A stretch of 64,000 nt of DNA from Bacillota bacterium. GTDB lineage: Bacteria > Bacillota > Clostridia > Lachnospirales > Lachnospiraceae. The notes beneath the pieces were generated by a model, which was not told where the DNA came from, did not search any database, and saw nothing but the letters and a program-made list of their open reading frames with translations. The first letter of the stretch is position 1; each line of letters starts with the position of its first letter. The stretch lies in assembly GCA_023411225.1 (NCBI GenBank), contig JAEYPA010000007.1, positions 1 to 64,000 of the forward strand, written 5' to 3'. Below are positions 44,733-54,100 of the stretch, piece by piece. The position numbers and the translations under genes are program-made.

Positions 44733-46712
44733 GTGGGTATTCGTGTGGGAATTGACCTGGGAACGTGTTATTCCTCCCTTGCTTATGTAGATTCAATGGC
44801 AGAAGAGCTGGTCTTAATCCCTAATGTGGAGGGTGAACTGAAAACACCGTCTATTATGGTGGCCTTATCTGACAAAACTCTTTTCTATGGCCAGGAAGCT
44901 CTAGATAAAAGACTTGCTGGTGAAGGAGATATGGTAGCACTGACTTCCGACTATCTAAGTTATTTGTTAGAAATGGCCAGACAAAGGGTGGGGCAGGAGA
45001 TTACTGAAGCAGTTATTACAGTCCCCACCTTCTATACAGATGGTGAGAGGAGAAATCTTAAAGAGATGTTAGGGGAAGCTGGTGTACAGGTGGTAGGTAT
45101 TATAAATGAACCTACGGCAGCTGCCTTAGCTTATAGTTATCGTAATCCAAATACTAAGAGAAAAGTTCTTATTTATAAGCTGGGTGGAGGTACCTTTGAG
45201 ACTGCAGTAGCAGACCTGAACAATGCCCAGGTGCAGATATTAGGGGCTATTGGTAGCAGGGATCTAGGAGGACGGGAATGGGAAGATGTAATAGCCTCCT
45301 ATATTAAAGATCAGTTTTATAGAGAGTTCAAAGTTGATTTTACCGAGGATAAGTTAGAAGGTATCAAAATAAGAGAATTAGCAGAACAGGTTTTAATCCG
45401 TCTAAGCCAGGTTTCCGGTGCAGAGGCTGTGGTTCGCTATAAAGGTTATACAGGAAGATATTATATTACCAGGGATATGCTTTTTATGATGACTAAGACA
45501 ATGCTTGCACTGACTGTGGATATGATAAAAAGACTATTATCCAGTCTTAATATAAAAGAACCCGAGGTGGATGGAATTCTATTCTCTGGTGGCGCAACAA
45601 AGATTCCTATGCTTAGAGAATATGTAGAAAAAGAACTGGGTTGTACAGGCATCATGGGTGTTAACACGGATTATGATGTGGTTTATGGAGCTGCAATAAA
45701 GGCTTGGCTATGGAAGAGAAATACTAATGAAAAGAGTAGAATTCATGAGGTAGTAGCCAATTCCATTGGTATGATTTCTGTGAGTATAGATGGCGCCTGG
45801 TTTGTGAATTCTATTCTGATACACAAGAATACAAGAATTCCTATCAGCAATACTAGAACTTTTCTTCTTTCTGTAGGGAAAAAAGGTGGTAGAATGACCA
45901 TCTATTTATTACAGGGCGAAGGCGCAGTACCAAAGGATTGCATAGTGGTAGGAAAATATATAATTGACCACATAGAATATATTGAAGGTGGTAAGACCTT
46001 AATAGATGTGACCTTTTCTTATGATGAAGATGCCATCATACATATTCAAGCCAGACAAAGGGAGAAAGGTGAACTACTGGCCATTCATAGAGAACCGATT
46101 CCTCTTGATATGGAATGGGTCAACCAACAGCCTCAAATCATAGAGGAAGAAATAGCTAAAGAGGAAGTGGGTATTGTCTACTTTTGTGTAGATTTGTCTG
46201 GAAGTATGGCAGGACTTCCATTTGTGGAAGCGAAAAGAGCTTTACGGCGAATAGCCAGTGAATTGGATTTGACTTGCAAAAAGGTAGGAATCATTGGCTT
46301 TTCGGACCAAAGCCAATTTATTCTGCCACCAACAGATAATATTAATAACATCAATAGAACACTACAAAGACTTCATATCAGTGGGAGAATGTTTGGTTAC
46401 GGTAATGGAACTTCACCATTTGCCGCTGTTTATGAAAAACATTGTCAAAATGAGAAAGAATTGAAGGAAGAGGTAGCTATGGTTGTAGTTACAGATGGAG
46501 CCTGGCCAGATAAAGAAAGAGCTATGCAGATAGCAGGACTTTGCAAAGAAAAGGGTATAACTGTCTATACCATGGCATTTGGCAGGGCAGATACGGAATA
46601 CTTAAGTAGGTTGGCTTCCTTAAAGGAGGTAAGTGATTTTACAGAAAAGAAAAAAGGTAAAGGAGAATGGCTTACAATAGCTCAAATTGTCAGTGAAAAT
46701 CAGTCAGAATAG
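44733..46712 (+). CDS. Hsp70-like protein fused to a VWA domain
   Basis: This 659-residue protein has an Hsp70-like nucleotide-binding domain (about 1-340), a beta-rich substrate-binding-like domain (about 345-460) and a C-terminal von Willebrand A domain (about 480-650). The VWA has a full MIDAS metal site: DLSGS from Asp487, Thr560 and Asp588 in VTDG. The ATPase motifs are changed: phosphate-1 is GIDLGTCYS, and the DLGGGT motif has become KLGGGTFE, with Lys149 where the catalytic Asp belongs. So this unit may bind but not hydrolyse ATP. The start is GTG 44733 after AGAAGG, 25 bases after the first Hsp70 gene. A regulatory or client-docking partner of that Hsp70 is a fair guess. Confidence 0.88.
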   Translation: MGIRVGIDLGTCYSSLAYVDSMAEELVLIPNVEGELKTPSIMVALSDKTLFYGQEALDKRLAGEGDMVALTSDYLSYLLEMARQRVGQEITEAVITVPTFYTDGERRNLKEMLGEAGVQVVGIINEPTAAALAYSYRNPNTKRKVLIYKLGGGTFETAVADLNNAQVQILGAIGSRDLGGREWEDVIASYIKDQFYREFKVDFTEDKLEGIKIRELAEQVLIRLSQVSGAEAVVRYKGYTGRYYITRDMLFMMTKTMLALTVDMIKRLLSSLNIKEPEVDGILFSGGATKIPMLREYVEKELGCTGIMGVNTDYDVVYGAAIKAWLWKRNTNEKSRIHEVVANSIGMISVSIDGAWFVNSILIHKNTRIPISNTRTFLLSVGKKGGRMTIYLLQGEGAVPKDCIVVGKYIIDHIEYIEGGKTLIDVTFSYDEDAIIHIQARQREKGELLAIHREPIPLDMEWVNQQPQIIEEEIAKEEVGIVYFCVDLSGSMAGLPFVEAKRALRRIASELDLTCKKVGIIGFSDQSQFILPPTDNINNINRTLQRLHISGRMFGYGNGTSPFAAVYEKHCQNEKELKEEVAMVVVTDGAWPDKERAMQIAGLCKEKGITVYTMAFGRADTEYLSRLASLKEVSDFTEKKKGKGEWLTIAQIVSENQSE

Positions 46713-46722
46713 GGGGATTGCT

Positions 46723-49047
46723 GTGGCTCGTAGCAATTACTATCTCCTGCTGGGGCTTCCATTTGACCCACCAGAGGAACGTATGGAGGAGATAACGAGA
46801 AGCATTGAGAAGAAACAACATGAATGGTCAAGGGGTGCCATGGATTTTAGAAAAGGGCCTGTGTTCCGAGAATATACGGCCCTTTTACCTGATATAAAAA
46901 GAGTTATGTCAGACCCGAATCTTAGAAAAAAGGAAGCAGAGGAAGCAGCTGATCTTACAAGAAAGAAGATAGAAAATCATTTAATCATTGTAGCCAAAAG
47001 AGGGTTTCTTTATGAAGCAGAGATAAAACTAATTGCCGATAAGTGCCAGGTTTCAGTGGAGATGGTAGAGAAAGTCTGTCAGGTTCCCATCAGGAAAGAA
47101 GATAGAGAACAGTCTTTGTTAAAAAAACCGGAAGAATACGACCATTTTCAAGTGTTCTTAGTATATTTGGAAGCTCTTCAAAAGAAAGATTATTATGATT
47201 ATCTTAGAAAAGATAAATTATATGATAGGGTTCGACGACTTTCAACTAGGGAATTGCTTGGATTAGCCAATAAAATGGATAGGGAGAAGGGAAAGTATAC
47301 CTCCACAGAGTCAGCCAATGAAAAGCTTTGTGCCGAGTGTAAGCGTACCTTTGCTTCTGAGGAGGGAAGGAAGGCCTATGATGAGTATCTTCAGTGGAAA
47401 AGTATACAGGCTGTGTATGAGCAGATTGAGGTGGCAACCAGGTTTACAAAGGTACTTGAGAAGGGGCAGCGGGAGGAAGCAATAAGGCTTCTTGTAGAAG
47501 TATGCGGAAACAAGGAAAAAGCAGAGGAACTTCTAAAAGCCTATATGGAAAAGGAACATATCAGCTATCAGGAAAAAGAGGCTAATTTTCCTATAGAACA
47601 TCGTTATGTACCTGCCACAAAGAAATCTAAGGATAGGTGCAAACCTAGTCAGGAACCAATCTCCAGAGCCAATAGTCTTTACCCAAAGGTAGTTGAAATT
47701 CGCGAGGCAATGTCTAGGTTACACTATGAAGAGGCTGAGAAGTTATTACAGGAGGCAATTAGGCAATGTGGTACTGTTCCGGAGCTCATGCGAATACAAG
47801 ACCAGTTAACGGTGCAAAACAAGCGGTTAACTACACTGTTAGGTAAAGTAAATGAAGAAGCAGAGAAGAAAAGGTTTTATACAGCCAACCAGGAATTCAT
47901 TCAGTTAAAGAGGGAATTTCCACAGTATAGCAACCCACTGATGGAGACGAAGATTAACCATGGCCTACTAAGTGGAAAGAACTTTCTTACACAGGCAAAA
48001 AACTCCAGACAGGAAGAAGAAATAATAAATGCTTGCATGGATGCACTTGCAGTCTGTTCCGATTATCCTGGTGTCATGGAGATATTGGAGAAATATCCGC
48101 CAAAGCTATATGGCACCATTACAGTTTCTGTTGACAGTGTCCGTCATTGTAACTATATTCACTGGAGTGATAATCGGAAAGAAGCTTATATCAGTTATTG
48201 TGTCATGAGAAAAAAGGATGCCAGACCTTATCATAGACAGGATGGTCACGTTCTTGGAACTGTGGATGGTAACAGCTTTGTAGATCAAAGTATTGTGCCT
48301 GGAGAAAAATATTTTTATGCAGTGTATGCAGTTAGATGTGGAATATACTCTAATGGACTGATTTCAAGATCCGGTATAGCAAATTACTGCGAAGTGGAGA
48401 AACCTTCTATTGGCTTAAAGAGCGGGGGAGTAGAAATTACCTGGGCAAAGGTTCCAACCGGAGCGAAGGTGGAAGTTTACCGTGCAAAGGGCTATGTACC
48501 AGCACATCCTTCCGAGGGAGTGAAGCTTTTTTGTGTCACTGCTAATGGCTACATTGACAGAGCAATCAAAGCTGGGAATATCTATGGTTATCGAGTTTAT
48601 ACTGTATATGTGGCAAATGGGGAGAAGCATTATTCAGAAGGAATAGGCTTACGTACCAACGCCGGTATCGAGAACTTTGAAGCTGCTACTAAGGTTACAG
48701 GTAAGAAAGAAAAGATTCGAGTGGAATATTATTTCGAGGTAAAAAAGTTCTTATGGCACACTTATCAGGTTCTGTTGCACATCCAACCGGAGCGTTATAT
48801 ACATACGTTGCCGCCACTATTAATTGTGGGAGGAGAGAACCACGCTCCGCTATATAGATCTAGCGGAAAAGTAATTGCCATGATTCCCTCCCAGGAGGTA
48901 AAGGAAGAGTTAATATTCACCCTTAGTTATAAGGAAATAGGCGAAGTGCAATTTCTTAATTTATTTTTACAGAGAGAAGAAGACGGTAATGAAGTTATGC
49001 TGTCATTGGGTGCCGGAAAAACACTTTATATTGGTAAATACCAATGA
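46723..49047 (+). CDS. J-like protein with fibronectin-III-like repeats
   Basis: This 774-residue cytosolic protein has no signal peptide. Residues about 1-70 look like a J domain in helix order (NYYLLLGL, then a basic helix, then SDPNLRKKEAEEA), but the HPD loop is absent and the equivalent place reads HEWS. A charged helical region of about 380 residues follows, then two fibronectin-III-like domains (about 466-555 and 556-645) and a beta-rich C-terminus. The start is GTG 46723 behind AGGGGGATT; a frame from 46687 overlaps the previous gene without a ribosome binding site. It is ten bases after the Hsp70-VWA gene, so it completes a four-gene operon. It could be the co-chaperone or client adaptor. 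Confidence 0.7.
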   Translation: MARSNYYLLLGLPFDPPEERMEEITRSIEKKQHEWSRGAMDFRKGPVFREYTALLPDIKRVMSDPNLRKKEAEEAADLTRKKIENHLIIVAKRGFLYEAEIKLIADKCQVSVEMVEKVCQVPIRKEDREQSLLKKPEEYDHFQVFLVYLEALQKKDYYDYLRKDKLYDRVRRLSTRELLGLANKMDREKGKYTSTESANEKLCAECKRTFASEEGRKAYDEYLQWKSIQAVYEQIEVATRFTKVLEKGQREEAIRLLVEVCGNKEKAEELLKAYMEKEHISYQEKEANFPIEHRYVPATKKSKDRCKPSQEPISRANSLYPKVVEIREAMSRLHYEEAEKLLQEAIRQCGTVPELMRIQDQLTVQNKRLTTLLGKVNEEAEKKRFYTANQEFIQLKREFPQYSNPLMETKINHGLLSGKNFLTQAKNSRQEEEIINACMDALAVCSDYPGVMEILEKYPPKLYGTITVSVDSVRHCNYIHWSDNRKEAYISYCVMRKKDARPYHRQDGHVLGTVDGNSFVDQSIVPGEKYFYAVYAVRCGIYSNGLISRSGIANYCEVEKPSIGLKSGGVEITWAKVPTGAKVEVYRAKGYVPAHPSEGVKLFCVTANGYIDRAIKAGNIYGYRVYTVYVANGEKHYSEGIGLRTNAGIENFEAATKVTGKKEKIRVEYYFEVKKFLWHTYQVLLHIQPERYIHTLPPLLIVGGENHAPLYRSSGKVIAMIPSQEVKEELIFTLSYKEIGEVQFLNLFLQREEDGNEVMLSLGAGKTLYIGKYQ

Positions 49048-49191
49048 CTATAAACTAATTCAAGTCTAATAATAGGGGAATAGGTCGTACAATTTAAATG
49101 GACAAAAAGACACAGAAATGACATATTATAGTATATACCATTTGGCATGAAGTGGTATTATCTAATAATAGAAATTGAAAGGGGTACAAAA

Positions 49192-52100
49192 ATGAGGAGA
49201 TTAAAAAGACGAATACTATCCATGTTGATGGCAGTACTTTTGGTATTTAGCTTAACGGGTAATGTGGTTAGTGCTCAATCTGAAGGGGAAGACGTATCGA
49301 GCAGAGTAGGGAATGATATTAGAGAAATATTTGCAGGGAAAACTGGGACAAGGAATACTGATTTCATTGCAAAAAACGATAATGGTAAGGCCTATAAAGA
49401 ACATGAAGCTTTAGTAATGGCTTATGTGGATGATACTGCCACATCAGAAAATTCAAAGAAAGTGTTTCAAGCAAGAAAGAATAGTAAAGGTGAATTCAGT
49501 TCAAGTAAATTTGTTCTTGCAGGGGATACAGTAACAATAAAGACTACATATGAGTTTGAGAATAAAGACACGGTTCAAAAGAGCATAAGCAGTGCTCAGT
49601 TAGCACCTGCTACTACTGCAGTTAAAAAACTGCAGGTTTCTCATTTGGTTTCAGAAGATCTCAGCACAGAAGCACTAATAAAGGCTGTAAAGGAGCAATA
49701 TACCAATATCGTTATAGCTCAGCCTAACTATGCGGTAAAAGAAAGAGGTGCGGGTGATAATTATAAACAATACCAGTGGGCTTTGGATAACCAAGGACAG
49801 AATAAAGGAACGGTAGACAAGGATGTCAATCCGGAAGCAGCATGGGAAGCAGCTAAACCAGATGAAAAAGTGGTTGCGATTATTGATTCCGGTATTGATT
49901 ATACTCATGAAGCCTTACAGGGAAGAATGTGGGAGAATACAACGGGTGTTCTCAGTGGAACCTGTGGCTACGATTTTTTCAATGGTGATGCAGATCCTTT
50001 GGATGACGCTGGTCATGGAACCCACTGTGCAGGTATCATTGCCGGTAATGGAACAGGTGTAACAGGAGTTGCAAAGAATGTAAAGCTTATGGCATTAAAA
50101 TTCTTAGATAGTGAAGGTGGAGGTTATGAAAGTGATGCAGTTGCCGCTTATGACTATATTAACCGTGCTATAAATTGTGGGGTGAATGTGGTTGCTATCA
50201 ATTGTTCCTGGGGTGGCGGAGGCGGCTCAGATATATTTGAGAAGTTAGTTAATCTTGTAGGTAAGAAAGGTGCCATTACAGTTACTGCTGCAGGTAATGC
50301 GGCTTCTAATAATGATACAGAGCCTAATGACCCTTGGGCATTTACCAGTGACTATATGATTAGTGTGGCTGCCAGCACGGAAAAAGGAGAGCTTGCCGCT
50401 TTTTCCAACTATGGTGAGAATACGGTAGATCTAGCGGCTCCTGGAACAGATATTCTTTCCTCTGTATCCTATAATGCTTATAATCCTACCATTCATAGTG
50501 GAGATGCTCAGGCTAACTACAGTGAGTTATATAATGATTTTAGTGGTTCTGAGCTTCCTGTTGGACATAAGGAATTTAGTATCGATTTTAATAGTATGGA
50601 ACCTACAACTGCTCCAACATTGACGTTTGACAAAAATGATAATTTTGGTTTGGGAAACGATACTTCAGGTAGTTTAAGTCTATTAGTAAATTCGGATAAA
50701 GATGAGATCTTTGGATGTTATTGGCCAATTACCCTTCCTGAATCCAGTACTGACTATTATCTGAGTGCTATGGTGAAGGACAGATTATTGTCATCAGAGT
50801 TTGAGGGTTCGGGCAATGAAGTATATTATGGTGTGGAGTTAGCTAGTAAATTTGATGAACTTTATAACAATACAGGAGATATCGAGCAGATACTTTCTAG
50901 CCTAAAAATTGCTGGAATGCATTATTCAATGCCAAATAGTAATTACTGGTCTATGGTAAATGGTAATGCAGCGATTAAAAATGCTGAAGAAGGTAAATAT
51001 GTATTTTTTATGATAGGTGTTAGCTTAGGAAAATCCACCAGTGAAATAAATATGGATAATATTGGGATTAGCAAACAAAATATGAAACCTGATGATTTCG
51101 GAAAGTATGACTTTTATAGCGGAACATCCATGGCGGCTCCTCATGTTACTGCTAGTGTGGCCCTTCTTAAGCAATGCAACCCAGAAATCACCACAGAAGC
51201 CCTTAGAGACAAAGTGGCAGCTTGCGCAAGATCTGAGGAAAAACTAGCGGGTGTTACTAAGGAGGAAAGAAATCTTGATTTAAGTAATTATAAAAAGAAT
51301 ATAATGAATATTAAGTCAATTTCCTTTAGCGATGGAAAGATTACTCTAAAAGGAAATAGCCTTTCTGAAGTGGCATCCATCAATATAAATGGTAATCCGA
51401 CAGTTTTTACCTGTACCAAGGACACTGAGCTTTCTGCTATTGCTAGTGATTGCGTAAACAAAAAAGTTCGATTTGATTTTACTTTTAAGGATGGTACCAC
51501 TACTACAAGAACAGAATACATATCTTATAACACTGTTGAGGTTAGTGCCATTACGGATGTTGAAGATGTTGATAAGGGTTCCATAGTAAGTGACGGATCA
51601 ACAATATATAACTATGGAGATAATGGATTTGGGTCCTACAAATTAACTGGTGGTTCCGGGGAATGGTTAGAAAATGAAATAGTAACCAATAAAGTGGTAG
51701 ACCCTGAGATAGTGGAAGATTTGGGATCTGAGCCCGCTATTATTAAAACCAATATCTTCTATAATAATCATAAAATATATGCATTGGCACAGAATACCAT
51801 AAGTTACGCTACTTCAAGTGCTATTGTAGTCTACGATACTACAAATAATAAATGGTCCAAACTCTGTGATTTTCCTGCCAATATCAACATGTCTAATATA
51901 GTAGGTAGTAGCTTAGCAGTTTATAATGGTAAGATTTATCTTATGGGAGGAATGAATGAGAATAGTTTAGAAGTCTTAAACACCGTTTATTCTTATGACC
52001 TTAGCAAACACATTTGGTTGCAGGAATCTAATCTTTTGGAAGGACGGGCTTTTGCCAAGGTTAATGTGGTAAAAGGAAAGCTGATTCTTACCTTTGGTAC

Positions 52101-53835
52101 TGTGGATGGACAATCTTCCCTTAGTGACACTGCACCAGCTCCACTTCTTATGACCAGTCAAGGTTGGAGTAAATCGACTGCTGTATGTAAGGCAACTGCA
52201 AACAGAAAAGAGTATATGGGAACGAAACCATACTCCTATTATGATGCATCTGTTGGTGCATCTACAAAAGGCTTGGTATTTGCCGGATTGGTAAGTGACG
52301 AATTCGGTGATGTGTTCTATTATAATGTTGACAAGGATTCTTATGAAGCTGCTTCAAACTGTAGTTTATATGAATACACAAATGTACCGGAATATTATGG
52401 AGGTACTTCGGTAGCTGACCAATTCTGTTTTTTGGGTAAAGGGGAAATGACCCAGAAGTATGATGATTGGGGTGATCCTTATTATGAATACTCCAGTAAG
52501 CTATACAGTATTCCTATGGAAACAGGCTACTACAATGTAGTAGGAGATAATACATTCTGTCAGTATGATGGCACTGGATATTATCTACCTGGAGAATCCG
52601 CAAAGATTACTATTACGCCAATGGAAGGTTACACTTTTTCAGGCTATCTATTAAATGGTGTTAAGTATGAAGGAACGACTGTCACTATTGATAAAATTGA
52701 TAAGAATTATACGATTGAACCAATAGGCAAACCTCTTGCCATGGGAATTGTTTTTTCTCAGAGTGAGTATGAAGTGATAGCAGGAAACCCTCTTACTATA
52801 GATGCACAGTTGCTACCAATGGGAGCACAGGATGAGATCTTTTGGGAAGTAGATTCAGACTATTCTAGTATTACCAATGGAGTATTAAAGACCAGTTTTA
52901 AGGATGCAGGTCGCTTGCTTACCGTAATTGCTTATACAGAAAGTGGAGCAATCGGTATCTGTAAGGTTAAGGTCATTAGCGTTGCTCAAAGTATTCGATT
53001 GAATAAACAAAAGATTGCTCTTCAACAAGGGGATTCCTTTAGTATTGTAGCCACAGTATCCCCTGCAACCCCAGTAAACGGACTACTTCGTTATAAATCT
53101 TCGAATCCTTCTGTTGCGATGGTAAATGATTCCGGTGATCTAGTTGGATTAAAGCCTGGAAAGGCCATCATAACAATATCGACAGTAGCGACAAAGAATG
53201 TAAAACCTGTACAAGTTCAATGCCAGGTAACTGTTGTAGCAAGAGTAAGCCAGGTAACAAAGCTTAAGGCAATAGCTTCTTCTAATCAGATTAAATTAAG
53301 CTGGAATAAAGTAAATTCAGCAGATGGCTATGTAGTTTATCGTTATGACAGTAAAACGAAGAAGGATGTTCAGATAGCTGTTGTAAATGGTGGCCAGAAA
53401 ACTTCCTATACAGTAAAACAGTTATTAGGTAGCAAAGGAGCTAAGTTGACTGCAGGCACTGCCTATGTATTTAGAGTATTAGCATTTGATAAGGTTGAAG
53501 GCACATTACTTTATGGACCAAAAGCATCTATCACTACCTATACCACTCCAAATGCAAGTAGCATAAAAGGTGCTAAGAATTCTAAAAAGGGACAACTTAA
53601 AATTACCTGGTCAAAGGCATCTAGTATCACAGGATATCAGATTTACTTGTCAGCTAAGGCCAATGGAACGTATCTTTTAAAAGCTACGATTAAAAAGTCT
53701 GGTACCGATAGTGTAACCTTGAAGGGATTAAAGAAAGGCACTTGGTATGTAAAGGTTCGTACATACAAAGTGATAAATGGAAGAATTATTTACAGTAATT
53801 ATAGTACATATAAGAAAGTTAAAATTAAAAAATAG
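49192..53835 (+). CDS. Very large secreted subtilisin-like protease (S8)
   Basis: This 1547-residue exoprotease has a signal peptide (residues 1 to about 28), a propeptide of about 190 residues, and an S8 catalytic domain with Asp232 (IIDSGID), His275 (GHGTHCAG), Asn369 of the oxyanion hole (AAGNA) and Ser646 (GTSMAAPH). The Asn-to-Ser distance is 277 residues against 66 in subtilisin, so a domain of about 210 residues is inserted there. Downstream are a kelch-like region (about 850-1060), a BIG2 Ig-like domain and two fibronectin-III domains. No LPXTG anchor is seen. ATG 49192 follows AAAGGGGT. It lies 144 bases after the Hsp70 cluster with no terminator seen between, so it might be part of it or separate. 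Confidence 0.92.
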   Translation: MRRLKRRILSMLMAVLLVFSLTGNVVSAQSEGEDVSSRVGNDIREIFAGKTGTRNTDFIAKNDNGKAYKEHEALVMAYVDDTATSENSKKVFQARKNSKGEFSSSKFVLAGDTVTIKTTYEFENKDTVQKSISSAQLAPATTAVKKLQVSHLVSEDLSTEALIKAVKEQYTNIVIAQPNYAVKERGAGDNYKQYQWALDNQGQNKGTVDKDVNPEAAWEAAKPDEKVVAIIDSGIDYTHEALQGRMWENTTGVLSGTCGYDFFNGDADPLDDAGHGTHCAGIIAGNGTGVTGVAKNVKLMALKFLDSEGGGYESDAVAAYDYINRAINCGVNVVAINCSWGGGGGSDIFEKLVNLVGKKGAITVTAAGNAASNNDTEPNDPWAFTSDYMISVAASTEKGELAAFSNYGENTVDLAAPGTDILSSVSYNAYNPTIHSGDAQANYSELYNDFSGSELPVGHKEFSIDFNSMEPTTAPTLTFDKNDNFGLGNDTSGSLSLLVNSDKDEIFGCYWPITLPESSTDYYLSAMVKDRLLSSEFEGSGNEVYYGVELASKFDELYNNTGDIEQILSSLKIAGMHYSMPNSNYWSMVNGNAAIKNAEEGKYVFFMIGVSLGKSTSEINMDNIGISKQNMKPDDFGKYDFYSGTSMAAPHVTASVALLKQCNPEITTEALRDKVAACARSEEKLAGVTKEERNLDLSNYKKNIMNIKSISFSDGKITLKGNSLSEVASININGNPTVFTCTKDTELSAIASDCVNKKVRFDFTFKDGTTTTRTEYISYNTVEVSAITDVEDVDKGSIVSDGSTIYNYGDNGFGSYKLTGGSGEWLENEIVTNKVVDPEIVEDLGSEPAIIKTNIFYNNHKIYALAQNTISYATSSAIVVYDTTNNKWSKLCDFPANINMSNIVGSSLAVYNGKIYLMGGMNENSLEVLNTVYSYDLSKHIWLQESNLLEGRAFAKVNVVKGKLILTFGTVDGQSSLSDTAPAPLLMTSQGWSKSTAVCKATANRKEYMGTKPYSYYDASVGASTKGLVFAGLVSDEFGDVFYYNVDKDSYEAASNCSLYEYTNVPEYYGGTSVADQFCFLGKGEMTQKYDDWGDPYYEYSSKLYSIPMETGYYNVVGDNTFCQYDGTGYYLPGESAKITITPMEGYTFSGYLLNGVKYEGTTVTIDKIDKNYTIEPIGKPLAMGIVFSQSEYEVIAGNPLTIDAQLLPMGAQDEIFWEVDSDYSSITNGVLKTSFKDAGRLLTVIAYTESGAIGICKVKVISVAQSIRLNKQKIALQQGDSFSIVATVSPATPVNGLLRYKSSNPSVAMVNDSGDLVGLKPGKAIITISTVATKNVKPVQVQCQVTVVARVSQVTKLKAIASSNQIKLSWNKVNSADGYVVYRYDSKTKKDVQIAVVNGGQKTSYTVKQLLGSKGAKLTAGTAYVFRVLAFDKVEGTLLYGPKASITTYTTPNASSIKGAKNSKKGQLKITWSKASSITGYQIYLSAKANGTYLLKATIKKSGTDSVTLKGLKKGTWYVKVRTYKVINGRIIYSNYSTYKKVKIKK

Positions 53836-53884
53836 TATGGTGATAGAGAGATAACACCATGATATAAGATCAAAACTTTAAAGA

Positions 53885-53927
53885 GGGAGTGTTGCGCCAT
53901 GATAATCATAAGCAACATTCCTTTTTT
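53885..53927 (+). terminator. Terminator after the subtilase gene
   Basis: GGAGTGTTGC pairs with GCAACATTCC with one wobble, then TTTTTT. Confidence 0.9.
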
Positions 53928-54100
53928 CTTTCGTATACAACATGGATTCAATCTTATTTTTTTTGGAGAATTTAACCATTATATTAAGGTAATGTTGACT
54001 TTTTCATTACACACTTGTAAAATAGGTATCGAATTTCTTTTTTTGTGTAAATTTTATGAAATAGAAGGATGGGATTTTTTACTAGAAAGGTAAGGACGAC

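Noticed and set aside
53899..54093. 64-residue frame on the + strand after the subtilase
   Set aside because: It begins inside the terminator hairpin of the subtilase and encodes a low-complexity Phe/Ile-rich chain with no ribosome binding site.
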